From Alphaproteobacteria bacterium (lineage in GTDB: Bacteria; Pseudomonadota; Alphaproteobacteria; Micavibrionales; UBA2020), in contig JAEUKT010000002.1 in NCBI GenBank assembly GCA_016794125.1, positions 186,001 through 250,000 of the forward strand: DNA of 64,000 bases, in the 5' to 3' direction. Both the position numbers and the translations under genes were made by a program. Below the pieces are notes generated by a model. The model saw nothing but the letters and a program-made list of their open reading frames with translations, searched no databases and was not told where the DNA came from. Below are positions 1 through 8,601 of the stretch, one piece after another. Each line of letters opens with the position of its first letter. The first letter of the stretch is position 1.

Positions 1-1335
1 CTGGACGAACCCTCCATCGGCCTGCACCAGCGCGACAACAACCGTTTGCTGGATACGCTGAAACGCCTGCGCGACCTTGGCAACACGGTATTGGTGGTCG
101 AACATGACGAAGACGCGATCCGCATGGCGGATTGGGTGATCGATATGGGCCCCGGCGCCGGCATCCATGGCGGCGAGGTAATCGCGCAAGGCACGATGGC
201 GCAGCTGGCGAAGAACAAAAACAGCCTGACCGCGCAATACCTGACCGGCGCTAAAGAAATCAAGGTGCCCGCCACCCGCCGCAAGGGCAAGACCGTGCAG
301 ACCAAAAAAGGCATCGACACGCAATATATCGAAGTCATCGGCGCGCGCGAAAACAACCTGAAGAATGTGCATGCGAAAGTGCCGGTCGGCACCTTTACCT
401 GCGTCACAGGCGTATCAGGTTCCGGCAAATCATCGCTGACCATCGATACGCTCTATGCCGCAACCGCGCGGCGGCTGATGAAGGCGCGCGTGCATCCGGG
501 CGCGCATGACGAAATCCGCGGCCTTGAATATATCGACAAAGTGATCGATATCGACCAGTCGCCCATCGGCCGCACGCCGCGGTCGAACCCGGCCACCTAC
601 ACCGGCGCGTTCACGCCCATCCGCGACTGGTATGCGGGACTGCCCGAAGCGAAGGCGCGCGGCTACGGCCCCGGGCGTTTTTCGTTCAACGTGAAGGGCG
701 GCCGCTGCGAAGCCTGCGAGGGCGACGGCGTCATCAAGATCGAAATGCACTTCCTGCCCGATGTGCATGTGACCTGCGACGCCTGCAAGGGCACGCGGTA
801 TAACCGCGAAACGCTGGAAGTGAAATACAAGGAAAAATCCATCGCCGAAGTGCTGGACATGACGGTGGAGGAAGCATCCGAATTCTTCAAGGCCGTGCCG
901 TCGATCCGCGAAAAAATGGAAACGCTGAAGGAAGTCGGCTTGGGCTATGTCCATGTCGGCCAGCGCGCCACCACCCTGTCGGGCGGCGAGGCGCAGCGCG
1001 TGAAGCTGTCGAAAGAACTGTCGAAACGCGCGACCGGCCGTACCTTATATATCCTCGACGAACCGACGACCGGTTTGCATTTCGAAGACGTGCGCAAACT
1101 GCTGGAGGTGCTGCACCGCCTGGTCGATCAGGGAAACACGGTCGTGGTGATCGAACACAACCTCGAAGTCATCAAGACCGCCGACTGGATCATCGATGTG
1201 GGTCCCGAAGGCGGCGACAAGGGCGGCGAGATTTTGATTCAGGACACCCCCGAAAAAGTCGCGCGCGAAAAGCGCAGCTATACGGGACAGTTCCTGAAAC
1301 CGCTGCTGGGATCGAAATCGACGAAGGTGGCTTAA
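1..1335 (+). CDS. uvrA: UvrABC excinuclease subunit A, C-terminal part
   Basis: This is the 3' portion of uvrA; the 5' end lies before the window and frame 1 is open from base 1. UvrA is the damage-recognition ATPase of nucleotide excision repair and loads UvrB onto lesions. The window opens inside the Walker B/D-loop of the first ATPase ([12 protein letters not shown]). The second ATPase has a Walker A (GVSGSGKSS, about nt 409-435), a zinc module with two CxxC pairs (about nt 705-786), the ABC signature LSGGEAQ (about nt 976) and a Walker B LDEPTTGL (about nt 1054). The visible 444 residues match roughly the last 45% of a typical protein of about 950 residues. A perfect stem-loop follows the stop. 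The identity is secure. Confidence 0.98.
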   Translation: MDEPSIGLHQRDNNRLLDTLKRLRDLGNTVLVVEHDEDAIRMADWVIDMGPGAGIHGGEVIAQGTMAQLAKNKNSLTAQYLTGAKEIKVPATRRKGKTVQTKKGIDTQYIEVIGARENNLKNVHAKVPVGTFTCVTGVSGSGKSSLTIDTLYAATARRLMKARVHPGAHDEIRGLEYIDKVIDIDQSPIGRTPRSNPATYTGAFTPIRDWYAGLPEAKARGYGPGRFSFNVKGGRCEACEGDGVIKIEMHFLPDVHVTCDACKGTRYNRETLEVKYKEKSIAEVLDMTVEEASEFFKAVPSIREKMETLKEVGLGYVHVGQRATTLSGGEAQRVKLSKELSKRATGRTLYILDEPTTGLHFEDVRKLLEVLHRLVDQGNTVVVIEHNLEVIKTADWIIDVGPEGGDKGGEILIQDTPEKVAREKRSYTGQFLKPLLGSKSTKVA

Positions 1336-1342
1336 GTTATTC

Positions 1343-1380
1343 GTGTCATACCGGCGAAAGCCGGTATGACACTCTTTTAT
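1343..1380 (+). terminator. Stem-loop after uvrA, also a half-copy of a dispersed repeat
   Basis: A perfect 13-bp inverted repeat (arms 1343-1355 and 1360-1372, loop gaaa) starts 8 bases after the uvrA stop and is followed by a T-rich run (tcttttatt). It could act as an intrinsic terminator. Its core, cataccggcgaaagccgg, matches the ends of the MITE-like element at 58289-58407, so it may also be a copy of that repeat family. Confidence 0.65.
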
Positions 1381-1673
1381 TGAAGCAATCCCGCGAACAA
1401 TCTCGCTCCCTCAACCCCTTCCCCGCCTTCCTTCCTGCGATTTATGACAACATCATAAATCCATAATTTTGAAATATTTTCTAATACACCCGTATTAAAG
1501 ATAGGGGATGGACATAACGTGATTTCATAAATAGGATCGCGGCGGTTTCGAAAAATGATTCTCTGCCGGAGCATATTCGCGCTGCATAACGCGGCGCAGG
1601 TTCAGGGCGGAATAGAGGAATAGATTTTCGAACATTTACGAAGAAGACTTCATTTTTGAAAGGTAGCACTGCA
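1373..1673 (+). promoter_or_regulatory. Non-coding leader and promoter region of the 1674 gene
   Basis: These 300 bases are AT-rich compared with the flanking genes and hold no convincing gene. An 8-bp perfect inverted repeat (arms 1440-1447 and 1453-1460, 5-bp spacer) looks like an operator. Just downstream, TTGAAA (1469-1474) and TATTAA (1493-1498), 18 bp apart, form a plausible sigma-70-type promoter, which would leave a 5' leader of about 170 nt. The minus-strand reading frames here lack start signals and family features. Confidence 0.35.
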
Positions 1674-2501
1674 ATGGCCGAACCCCGTCAGCTGACAGAA
1701 AAAGAACTCGAAGCCCGCAAAGAGATCGTGATTCCGATCAAGCCGAAAGAGCTGTGGAACGCGTACACGAAATACGTTTTTGAAAAGCCCCTCGAAGGCC
1801 TGCAATGGGTTGCGAAAAAAGTGGACGATATGGCGGTTTCCAAGAAACTGCGCTCCGGCCCCCTCGCCTTCCTCGGCATGCCCGCGGGCATCATCGGCCG
1901 TAACGCGGCACGCGCAACCCACCACCTGACCGCCGGCAAATACCTGCACACCGCACAATGGCTGGGCGGCGGCGCTGCTGCGCTGGCATCCTGGTATGTG
2001 GCCGGCACCGCGCTTGCCACGACGCTGGGCAACACCGCCGTTGCCGCGATCGGCGGCAAAATCGCCGTGACCGCCATCGCTGCTGCCGTGACCGTTCCCG
2101 TGATGGTTCCCGCTGCGATGATCGGCGTTGCCGGCTTCTCGCTGGCTGTCGGCGCTGTTATCGCCGGCATCTCGCTCGCTCCCGCTGCCCTGAACCTGAT
2201 CACCGGCACCCGCCGCTCGATCGACTACGTGAAGGGTTTCCGCGGCGTTGATTACGACGGCGCGAAAGAAAAGCTGGAAATCGACTACAACTCGCTCCGC
2301 GCGATCGAAGAGCGCAAAACCTATCAGGAAGTCAGCTACAAAATCGGCGGCCTGTCGGAAGAGCACCAGAAAGACATCTACGAAAACCTGGCGCAGCGCT
2401 TCGCGAAAGCCGCACAAAAAGCGGCAGCCGAGCAGGACGACGCGGCACCCGTGGCACAGCCCGCGGCAAAGGCCGGCATCACCGTCACGCCGAAGCCCTA
2501 A
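1674..2501 (+). CDS. Alanine/glycine-rich membrane protein, unknown function
   Basis: A 275-residue protein that I do not recognise. The N-terminal 80 residues are charged and mixed (KELEARKEIVIPIKPKELW). The middle, about residues 85-185, is a long Ala/Gly/Val/Ile-rich hydrophobic stretch with two or three likely membrane segments. The tail is acidic/basic, partly helical, and ends in an Ala/Pro-rich run. The ATG at 1674 is chosen over an in-frame TTG at 1656 because GAAAGG (1658-1663) sits 10 bases upstream of it. The gene stands alone between two terminators, so its neighbours give no functional hint. Confidence 0.75.
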   Translation: MAEPRQLTEKELEARKEIVIPIKPKELWNAYTKYVFEKPLEGLQWVAKKVDDMAVSKKLRSGPLAFLGMPAGIIGRNAARATHHLTAGKYLHTAQWLGGGAAALASWYVAGTALATTLGNTAVAAIGGKIAVTAIAAAVTVPVMVPAAMIGVAGFSLAVGAVIAGISLAPAALNLITGTRRSIDYVKGFRGVDYDGAKEKLEIDYNSLRAIEERKTYQEVSYKIGGLSEEHQKDIYENLAQRFAKAAQKAAAEQDDAAPVAQPAAKAGITVTPKP

Positions 2502-2513
2502 TCAGCTTCAGCT

Positions 2514-2582
2514 AAAAAAAACGCCCGCCAGCGGATATCCGCGGCGGGCGTTTTTTTATGCCTGTCGCACAGGCGTTTTTTT
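2514..2582. terminator. Tandem intrinsic terminators between convergent genes
   Basis: The first hairpin has arms 2521-2529 and 2543-2551 around an internal palindrome (2531-2542), with an A-run before and a T-run after, so it can stop transcription from both sides. A second small hairpin (2560-2565 with 2569-2574) followed by seven Ts (2576-2582) gives a second plus-strand terminator. Confidence 0.88.
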
Positions 2583-2592
2583 GCGCGAGGAA

Positions 2593-3051
2593 TTACGCAG
2601 CCGCGCTGCAGCTTTTCAGCGCGCCCATATCCAGCGGGCTGCCGGTTTCCAGCAGGGATTTCAGGCTGGACAGCACGCGCGGCCAGCCACCCGTGACTTT
2701 TTCCGCCATTTCCGAGCCCGCGATGAACTGGCCATGCACGACATCGAGCCGCACCATGCCGCCGACGACCGAAATGTCGAAGCTGACCTGCGACACGTCG
2801 CTCAAGTTTTCCGGCGCCGCCCAGCTGAGGACAAGGCGGTGCGGCGGATTGCTTTCCACGACCTTGCCGACGACCAGCGTATGGCCGTCGCCGCCGTGTT
2901 CGTGCCGCCATTCCGACCCCGTTTTCCAGTCGGAGATGTTTTTATTCACCCAGTACTGTTTCGTGAATTCCGGCGTGGTCAGCGCCTGCCAGACTTTTTC
3001 AGGAGTGGTTTTGATGTAGGTGGTGTAGATGAAATCGCGTGGCGTGGTCAT
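2593..3051 (-). CDS. SRPBCC/AHSA1-family protein
   Basis: A 152-residue protein of the START-like SRPBCC superfamily (AHSA1, activator of Hsp90 ATPase homologue type; COG3832). Visible hallmarks are the N-terminal helix/strand with TTPEKVWQALTTPEF and the mid-protein GKVVESNPPHRLVLSW strand pair that shapes the hydrophobic ligand pocket. The start codon overlaps the stop of the upstream ArsR-type gene (ATGA), so the two are translationally coupled. ArsR-SRPBCC pairs are common in proteobacteria; the ligand is usually unknown and nothing here identifies it. The last residues (LKSCSAAA) are low complexity. Confidence 0.9.
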   Translation of the reverse strand: MTTPRDFIYTTYIKTTPEKVWQALTTPEFTKQYWVNKNISDWKTGSEWRHEHGGDGHTLVVGKVVESNPPHRLVLSWAAPENLSDVSQVSFDISVVGGMVRLDVVHGQFIAGSEMAEKVTGGWPRVLSSLKSLLETGSPLDMGALKSCSAAA

Positions 3052-3392
3052 TTCTTATCTCCCTCTTTCGATGTTTGTTCTTCCAGTGCTTGTTTCAGGT
3101 TTTGCAGTGCGGCCAAACGTCCCTGTTCGAACTGGTGCGTCCAGCGTGTGAAGATCTCGTTGATCGGCACGGGGTTCAGGTAATGCAGCTTTTCCCGCCC
3201 GCGTTTTTTGGTGACGACAAGGTTCGCGCCTTCCAGCAATGCCAGATGTTTCGTCACCGCCTGCCGCGTCATGTCATGGCTTGCGCACAATTCCGTCAGC
3301 GTCAGGCCGCCCTTGTCGCGCAGGCGATCGAGCAGCTGCCTGCGGCTGGAATCGGCCAGCGCCTTGAACACTTTGTCTTCGTCGTTCACCAT
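3048..3392 (-). CDS. ArsR-family transcriptional regulator
   Basis: A 114-residue winged-helix repressor of the ArsR/SmtB type. The N-terminus (FKALADSSRRQLLDRL) is the classical first helix pair. The recognition helix region is about residues 30-60 (LTELCASHDMTRQAVTKH) and the wing follows (VVTKKRGREKLHYL). No ArsR-type metal-binding cysteine cluster is seen, and the partner is an SRPBCC protein, so it probably senses something other than a metal. It is first in a two-gene operon with the SRPBCC gene. A palindrome 10 bp upstream of the start (3403-3422) is the likely autoregulatory operator. Confidence 0.93.
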   Translation of the reverse strand: MVNDEDKVFKALADSSRRQLLDRLRDKGGLTLTELCASHDMTRQAVTKHLALLEGANLVVTKKRGREKLHYLNPVPINEIFTRWTHQFEQGRLAALQNLKQALEEQTSKEGDKK

Positions 3393-3402
3393 GGTTTATT
3401 AT

Positions 3403-3422
3403 ATGCAACTATTTGGTTGCAT
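3403..3422. promoter_or_regulatory. Palindromic operator of the ArsR-SRPBCC pair
   Basis: The inverted repeat atgcaac-N6-gttgcat lies 10 bp upstream of the ArsR-type start codon. Its 7-bp arms are perfect and the spacer is nearly symmetric. Size and position fit an autoregulatory ArsR-family site. Confidence 0.65.
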
Positions 3423-3485
3423 GTCAAGCAGTGGCCGAAATCATGCTGCTTTTACTGCGGGAAACAACGGGTTACTGGATAATAA

Positions 3486-3548
3486 TTGCGTATTTCGCAA
3501 TATTATGTTACTGTTTAGGTGATAAACGGTTATTGAACATTGTGAATA
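3486..3548 (+). repeat. Intergenic repeat element, copy 1
   Basis: This 63-bp stretch aligns with 61145-61208. Nineteen of the first 22 positions match, then comes a less conserved 16-base part, then an identical aaacggttattgaacat followed by gtgaat. It begins with a small inverted repeat (attgcg-tattt-cgcaat). It lies between the ArsR-type gene and the 3' end of the 3563 gene. Its function is unknown. Confidence 0.7.
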
Positions 3549-3562
3549 AAAGTAAAAGACGG

Positions 3563-4279
3563 CTAGCCAAGTGACGGCAGTTTTGGCGGCGGCGGGGTTT
3601 TGTCGGGGTCGCGGCGGCGCGTCCAGTCGCGCAGGTCCAGTTCGGTTGCGCCTTCCATCTTCGCCTTGTTGTAAAGCTCCATGAAGGCGGGGCGCGGCAT
3701 GTCGATCAGCACGCTCGTCTCGCCGAACGGGCCCTTGTCGTAGAGCAGGGCAAGTTTCGTGGCCTTGCCGTTCTTGGCCTGCTCCACGCCCTCTACCTTC
3801 GCCCAGTCGATGCGGTCGTCGCTGATGAAGAACATCTGGAAGTTCTGCTGTTCCGACTGGCGCACAAAAACGGCGATTTTCAGCGGCTTGTTTACGAAGG
3901 GCAGTTTTTTGGCTTCAGCTTCCGTGTCAGCGGCGGGATTGAATTTTTTCGACAGGCGCACAGCCTGCACATCGCGCACGGCGTTGCCGGTGATCAGCGT
4001 CAGGTCGATGCCGTTGCCGGTGGACATATCGGGCTGGTAAATCGTATCGCGCAGCCGCTCGAACGCCATCAATACGGGGATTGTCACGCCGTTTTTCAGC
4101 GTCATGGCGGAAATATCGTTGTCGATCTGCGACACGTAATCGACCTGTTGCGCCTTGAACGCGATCTGCCGCCAGCCGCCCTCCGCGCCCTCGACCGGCG
4201 CGAAGGCCGTGATGATCAGGTCGTCGCTGTCGCCCATCGTGAAAACCTTGGGCAGTTTGCTGGAAAGCCCGTGGTTCAT
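3563..4279 (-). CDS. Unknown protein, second of a tandem paralogous pair
   Basis: A 238-residue soluble protein with no signal peptide or membrane segment; I do not recognise its family. Its start overlaps the stop of the upstream gene by 4 bases (ATGA). The C-terminus (ATELDLRDWTRRR followed by a Pro-rich tail) resembles that of the upstream protein (ITDIDMRELSMRK, then Pro). Both proteins also have a central FR/FVRQSEQ-type strand region, so they look like diverged duplicates. They probably act together, perhaps as a heteromer. Beta-rich stretches with alternating hydrophobics dominate. Confidence 0.8.
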   Translation of the reverse strand: MNHGLSSKLPKVFTMGDSDDLIITAFAPVEGAEGGWRQIAFKAQQVDYVSQIDNDISAMTLKNGVTIPVLMAFERLRDTIYQPDMSTGNGIDLTLITGNAVRDVQAVRLSKKFNPAADTEAEAKKLPFVNKPLKIAVFVRQSEQQNFQMFFISDDRIDWAKVEGVEQAKNGKATKLALLYDKGPFGETSVLIDMPRPAFMELYNKAKMEGATELDLRDWTRRRDPDKTPPPPKLPSLG

Positions 4280-5001
4280 GGGTTCAGACCGTTGGCTTTG
4301 CGTTTTTCGGGGGGAATTTCGGTGCCCTTGCGCATCGACAATTCGCGCATATCGATATCCGTGATACCCATGGCGATCGCCTGCTTCACGCGCGCGTTGA
4401 ATTCCTCAAGCTCGACCTCGGTGATCGCCTCTTCCGTGCGCAGGCCGAATTTGGCGGGGTCGCGGAAATTGAATTTGGTGTTCGTGCCGCCCATGATGCT
4501 GCCGCCTGAAGCGAGCGAGGAGCGCACGATATCGGCGCCCGTAAACGTCACTTCGCGGAAATCGGTTTTCTGCGAGGTGCGCACGGACAGGCGGAACGTC
4601 AGCGCGTTGAAGGCCTTGTTCTTTTCACGCTCGGCCGCTTCGTCGAATTCCTGCTTGATCTTCGCCGCAAGGGTTTTACGCGTCGCTAAATTAGTGGCGG
4701 ATGTCAGATCCAGTACGCTGTCCTCGGCCTCGCGCAGATGGCGGCGCAGTTCGGCATGCGACAGGTTGAACACAACTTCGCGTCCGCCCTCCAGCTTGAT
4801 CACCGAATGTTTTTCGCCAAGGCTTTGCATCTCGGCGATCGCCCTGACAGGGAAGGAAAAAGTGTCGGTCGCGGACAAGCCTTCCTGCCCCGCGATCAGG
4901 ACATCAATCCATAAATCGTTGCGGTCGAAATTGAAGGTCTTGAATAGCTTGGATTTGGAATCCACGCGCGTCTGCTCCGTTGAGGAAGTCCGGTAGCGCA
5001 C
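4276..5001 (-). CDS. Unknown protein, first of a tandem paralogous pair
   Basis: A 241-residue predicted cytosolic protein of unknown family. The N-terminal half includes LEGGREVVFNLSHAELRRHL, then a charged helical stretch (about 110-145) with many Lys/Glu, and a C-terminal region like that of the downstream gene. The pair is probably one transcriptional unit on the minus strand. The in-frame start at 5001 gives MRYRTSSTEQ; I see no strong ribosome-binding site, so a slightly later start is possible. Confidence 0.78.
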   Translation of the reverse strand: MRYRTSSTEQTRVDSKSKLFKTFNFDRNDLWIDVLIAGQEGLSATDTFSFPVRAIAEMQSLGEKHSVIKLEGGREVVFNLSHAELRRHLREAEDSVLDLTSATNLATRKTLAAKIKQEFDEAAEREKNKAFNALTFRLSVRTSQKTDFREVTFTGADIVRSSLASGGSIMGGTNTKFNFRDPAKFGLRTEEAITEVELEEFNARVKQAIAMGITDIDMRELSMRKGTEIPPEKRKANGLNP

Positions 5002-5053
5002 ACCGTAGCAAAGCTGGTTTCTTATGTCAATTCAAAGAGATAACCTTGAAAAA

Positions 5054-5965
5054 TCAACTGGATACAACCTTGGCCGGTTTGCTTTCCGGCCAGCGATTAT
5101 GGATCCACAGCCATTGTTCGGGGCGTTCGCGAATCCATGCCTCCAGATGCCGGTTCACATCGGTCATGATGCGGCGGTAATCGGCATCGCGGTCGCCGGT
5201 ATCTTGCACCGGAATCGATTTTTCAACCGTGATGCGAAAGCGCGCGCCCTGCAGCCGTTCGATGCGCAAGGGGCACAACCCGCAGCCCATGCGCACGGCG
5301 AATTGCGCCACGCCCGGCCCCGTCATCGCATCATGGCCGAAAAACGGGATCGCCAGACCCTCGTTCATTTTCTGGTCGACCAGTATGCCAAGCGACCCTT
5401 TTTTACGCAGCACGGATAAAATTTCGCGCGCGCCCTCTACCCCCTTGGGGATCTGGCCAACCGCACCTGCCGACCGTGCATGGCGCAGCAACCCGTCGAC
5501 ATAGGGGTTGTTGGGGCGGCGATAGACGACATGCAGCGGCATGCCGATGCGCTTTGCGCAGATGGGCGGGATTTCCCAGTTCGCCAGATGCCCGCCGAAG
5601 AAGATCGCGGGATTTCCGCTGTCCAGCACAGCGCGCGCGTTTTCCATGCCGGACAGATCGACGCGGCCGGCGATTTTTTTCAGGTGCGGGTATTCGGCGA
5701 TCACGCGGCCAAGGTTATCCCACATGCCGGCGACGATGGCTTTTTTCTCGGCCTCGGTTTTGTCGGGCAGCGCCAGCGCAAGGTTGCGGTATGCCGTGCG
5801 CGAGACACCCAGCCGCGGCCCCAGCCGGCGCATGATCCAGCCGCCAAGGTTTGATGCGGCATCGGGCGGCAGCAATTTGAAAAAGCCGTAAATGAAATAG
5901 GCACCGGCTGTTTCAAACGCATAACTGATGCGTTTTGCGACAGGCAACGGACGGGCGCGCGTCAT
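5054..5965 (-). CDS. lpxL: Lipid A biosynthesis lauroyl/myristoyl-type acyltransferase
   Basis: A 303-residue LpxL/HtrB-family (LPLAT) acyltransferase that transfers a fatty acyl chain to a Kdo-lipid A precursor at the inner membrane. The catalytic HX4E motif is GGHLANWE with His126 and Glu131. A hydrophobic N-terminal segment (about residues 20-34) anchors it. The C-terminal PEQWLWIHNRWP is typical of the family. The ATG at 5965 is chosen over the longer frame because it overlaps the lpxK stop (ATGA) and the protein then starts as in the family. Which acyl position it modifies (LpxL- or LpxM-like) cannot be told from the sequence. Confidence 0.92.
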   Translation of the reverse strand: MTRARPLPVAKRISYAFETAGAYFIYGFFKLLPPDAASNLGGWIMRRLGPRLGVSRTAYRNLALALPDKTEAEKKAIVAGMWDNLGRVIAEYPHLKKIAGRVDLSGMENARAVLDSGNPAIFFGGHLANWEIPPICAKRIGMPLHVVYRRPNNPYVDGLLRHARSAGAVGQIPKGVEGAREILSVLRKKGSLGILVDQKMNEGLAIPFFGHDAMTGPGVAQFAVRMGCGLCPLRIERLQGARFRITVEKSIPVQDTGDRDADYRRIMTDVNRHLEAWIRERPEQWLWIHNRWPESKPAKVVSS

Positions 5966-6966
5966 GTCCAGTTTTTCCGCAGCTGTCCGGCGATGCATTC
6001 CAGCACGGCGGGCGCGTCCTGCCATTGCAAATGCACGGTGAATTTGCGCACTTTCGCCTTCAGGGCGGGCGGCAGGCGCACATGGTCCTTTGCGGTCGTC
6101 ACGATGATGGCGTTTTTGGATTCCGCCGCCGCCACCAGTTCCCGCAGGTCTTCGTCGATATAGGCGCAATGGTCGGGGAAGCTGCCCCACCCCTCCAGCA
6201 TCGCGCCCGCCGCAATCAGGCTGTCGCGGAATTTTTCAGGCCGCCCGATGCCCGCAAAGGCAAAGACGGGCTTACCGAACAGGTCGGGGTTTTCGGCATC
6301 GGGACGCAGCTGCGCAAAAAACAGCGGAATATCGGCATGTTTTTTGATCGTGTCGGCGACGCCCGCCTTGTCTTCGCCGACGATGACGGCGGCATGGGCG
6401 CGCGCGATGCCCCTGGCGATGTCTTCGCGCAAGGGGCCGGCGGGCATCACCTGCCCGTTGCCGAAACCGACCGTGCCGTCGATCACGACCAGCGCGAAAT
6501 CCTTGTGGATGCTGGGGTTCTGGTAGCCGTCATCCATGATGATGATGGTGGCGCCGGTATCGATCGCCGCCTGTGCGCCGAGCGGGCGGGAAGTGGCGAC
6601 CCAGGTCGGCGCTTTTTCGACCAGCAGCAGCGCTTCGTCGCCCACATCGGCGGCGGTGTCGCGGCCGGGGCTGACCTGCAGCGGGCCTTCTTCTTCGCCG
6701 CCGTAGCCGCGCGTCAGGATATGCGGGTTGTACCCCGCATCCTGCAGCAGCGTGACCAGCGACATGACGACGGGCGTTTTCCCGGCGCCGCCTGTGGTGA
6801 GATTGCCCACGCAAATCACGGGGCGCACCAGCGGCACGGGATAATAAAAATCAAACCGTTTTTCAACGATCCAGCCATAGAGTTTGCCGAAGGGCGCCAG
6901 CAGTTTTGCGGCGAGCCTGAATTTGGGCTGCGACTGGTCGTACCAGAAAGGCGGCGTGCGCATCAT
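5962..6966 (-). CDS. lpxK: Tetraacyldisaccharide 4'-kinase
   Basis: A 334-residue LpxK, which phosphorylates the 4' position of the lipid A disaccharide to give lipid IVA. The P-loop is GNLTTGGAGKTP (residues 54-65), after an N-terminal amphipathic/hydrophobic region that contacts the membrane. DDGYQNPSIHKD in the middle is the conserved LpxK catalytic segment. It overlaps its neighbours by 4 bases on both sides, so waaA, lpxK and the acyltransferase form one coupled operon. The length is usual for the family. Confidence 0.97.
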   Translation of the reverse strand: MMRTPPFWYDQSQPKFRLAAKLLAPFGKLYGWIVEKRFDFYYPVPLVRPVICVGNLTTGGAGKTPVVMSLVTLLQDAGYNPHILTRGYGGEEEGPLQVSPGRDTAADVGDEALLLVEKAPTWVATSRPLGAQAAIDTGATIIIMDDGYQNPSIHKDFALVVIDGTVGFGNGQVMPAGPLREDIARGIARAHAAVIVGEDKAGVADTIKKHADIPLFFAQLRPDAENPDLFGKPVFAFAGIGRPEKFRDSLIAAGAMLEGWGSFPDHCAYIDEDLRELVAAAESKNAIIVTTAKDHVRLPPALKAKVRKFTVHLQWQDAPAVLECIAGQLRKNWT

Positions 6967-8231
6967 GCGGCCACCGCCAGTTTTTCAAGCCACGGGTCAA
7001 GCATGGATGCCAGCGCCGAGGCCGCGACGGATTTTTCCGCCGTCAACGCTCGCGCGTTGTCGCCGTAAACCGCGAATGTTTCGGGCGCGGCCAGCGCTTC
7101 GGCCAGTTTCGCTTTCAGCGCACCGGTATCGGGCACCTGCACCGCCGCCTGCGCGGAGAGGAAATCTTCGTTGATGGTGATGAAGTTATACATCTGCGGG
7201 CCGTAGAAAATCACGCAACCCAGCTGCCCCGGCTCGATCGGGTTATGCCCGCCGATATCGGCGAAAGACCCACCGACGACGACGGTTTTGCACAGCCTGT
7301 AAAACAGCCCCAGTTCGCCCATCGTATCGGCGATGTAAATATCGCGGGGCGGTTCGTGGCGCGAACGCAGGCCCGCGCTGATGGATTGCTGTTGCGCAAG
7401 ATCCTGCACATCCTGCCCGCGCGGCGCATGACGCGGCACGATGATCGTCAACAGGTCGGGGAATTGCGCGCGCAGGGTTGCATGGGTTTCGATGGCCAGT
7501 TTTTCCTCGCCCGGATGGGTGCTGGCCCACAATATCGTCTTGCGTCCAGCCAGCTGCGCCTGCATATCGGCCAGTTTTGCGTCATCGACAGGCAGGGGTG
7601 CTGCGGCATATTTTACGTTCGCGGCGACTTGTACGTTTTTCGCGCCCAGCTGTTCGAGCCGCGAAGCCTCCGCCGCGTTTTGCGCAAGGCAGAGGCTGAA
7701 GACGGACAGGATTTCTGCAATCGCGCCCTTCGCCCATTTCCAGCGGCGGAAGCTGGCCTCCGACATGCGGGCGTTCATCAGCACGGCGGGAATGCCGCGC
7801 GCTTTGACCGCCGACAGCATGTTCGGCCAGAATTCGGATTCCGACCAGACGACGAAATCGGGCCGCCAATGATCGAGGAAGGCCGCCACCCATGCGGGGT
7901 GATCGACGGGCATGTATTGGTGGAACGCGCCTGCGGGCAAACGGTCGGCCATGAGATTCGCGGAGGCGACAGTGCCGGTCGTGACCATCACCTGCAACCC
8001 TTTATGCGTTTCCAGCACGCGGGAAATAATGGCGAGCAGCGAGAGGGATTCACCCACCGACGCCGCATGAAACCACGCCAGCGCGCCCGGCGCACGCGGC
8101 AGTTTTGCCCGGCCGCGCCGTTCATGCGCGCGTGCGGGGTCTTCCTTGCCGCGCGTTTCGCGCTTTTTCAGGTAAGCTTCCAGCAGCGGCGTACCCGCCT
8201 GCATCATGGCTTTATAGACGTTCAACAACAT
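6963..8231 (-). CDS. waaA: 3-deoxy-D-manno-octulosonic acid (Kdo) transferase
   Basis: A 422-residue WaaA/KdtA, the inner-membrane GT-B glycosyltransferase that adds Kdo from CMP-Kdo to lipid IVA. The conserved HAASVGE motif contains the catalytic Glu (about residue 61). GSFADIGGHNPIEPGQ near the C-terminus is the CMP-Kdo binding region. The ATG at 8231 is chosen over a TTG at 8276 because GAGGG precedes it closely and the N-terminus then fits the family. It is the first gene of the lpxK/lpxL operon. Mono- or bifunctionality cannot be judged. Confidence 0.95.
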   Translation of the reverse strand: MLLNVYKAMMQAGTPLLEAYLKKRETRGKEDPARAHERRGRAKLPRAPGALAWFHAASVGESLSLLAIISRVLETHKGLQVMVTTGTVASANLMADRLPAGAFHQYMPVDHPAWVAAFLDHWRPDFVVWSESEFWPNMLSAVKARGIPAVLMNARMSEASFRRWKWAKGAIAEILSVFSLCLAQNAAEASRLEQLGAKNVQVAANVKYAAAPLPVDDAKLADMQAQLAGRKTILWASTHPGEEKLAIETHATLRAQFPDLLTIIVPRHAPRGQDVQDLAQQQSISAGLRSRHEPPRDIYIADTMGELGLFYRLCKTVVVGGSFADIGGHNPIEPGQLGCVIFYGPQMYNFITINEDFLSAQAAVQVPDTGALKAKLAEALAAPETFAVYGDNARALTAEKSVAASALASMLDPWLEKLAVAA

Positions 8232-8341
8232 GCCCTCTTCTAGCACAAAGATTGGGGTTTTTGGCGGTGATTGCAAGCATTTCTTGCACGAATGGACAGG
8301 ATGGGGGTAAAATTAAGCGTTCAGAAACAGGATGTTAAATC

Positions 8342-8596
8342 ATGAGCAGCCGCGATAAAGCACTCGAGATCCTGAAAAAGCAGATGCAGGCGCAAAAAGC
8401 GCGCCTCGACCCCAAGCTGCTGCAGATCGCGGGCAAGGCCGCCGCGCTGAAGCAGGAAGGCAAGGCGCAAAAAGACATGGTGCCCTACGACCGCGAAGCC
8501 GCCGCCAAAGCCGTGCAGTTATTCCTGAAAAATCACGACGACCGTGCCGATTTCGAGCAGCGCCTGCTGGCGATGCTGCGCAAGAGCGAACATTAG
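8342..8596 (+). CDS. Small unknown helical protein
   Basis: An 84-residue, highly charged, Lys/Ala/Gln-rich protein with predicted long helices and no membrane segment. It starts at an ATG about 8 bases after an AGGA-like site and is divergent from waaA. The frame is well formed and its base composition matches that of neighbouring genes. I do not recognise a family. It ends 5 bases before the stop of the convergent 8602 gene. Confidence 0.7.
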   Translation: MSSRDKALEILKKQMQAQKARLDPKLLQIAGKAAALKQEGKAQKDMVPYDREAAAKAVQLFLKNHDDRADFEQRLLAMLRKSEH

Positions 8597-8601
8597 CCCG
8601 A

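Noticed and set aside
1377-1669. Two short minus-strand frames between uvrA and the 1674 gene
   Set aside because: Low-complexity, no start signals, and the region reads as promoter and leader.
2248-3183. A 311-residue plus-strand frame across two genes and a terminator
   Set aside because: It runs through the tandem terminators and over the ArsR-SRPBCC pair on the opposite strand; Arg/Ser-rich shadow.
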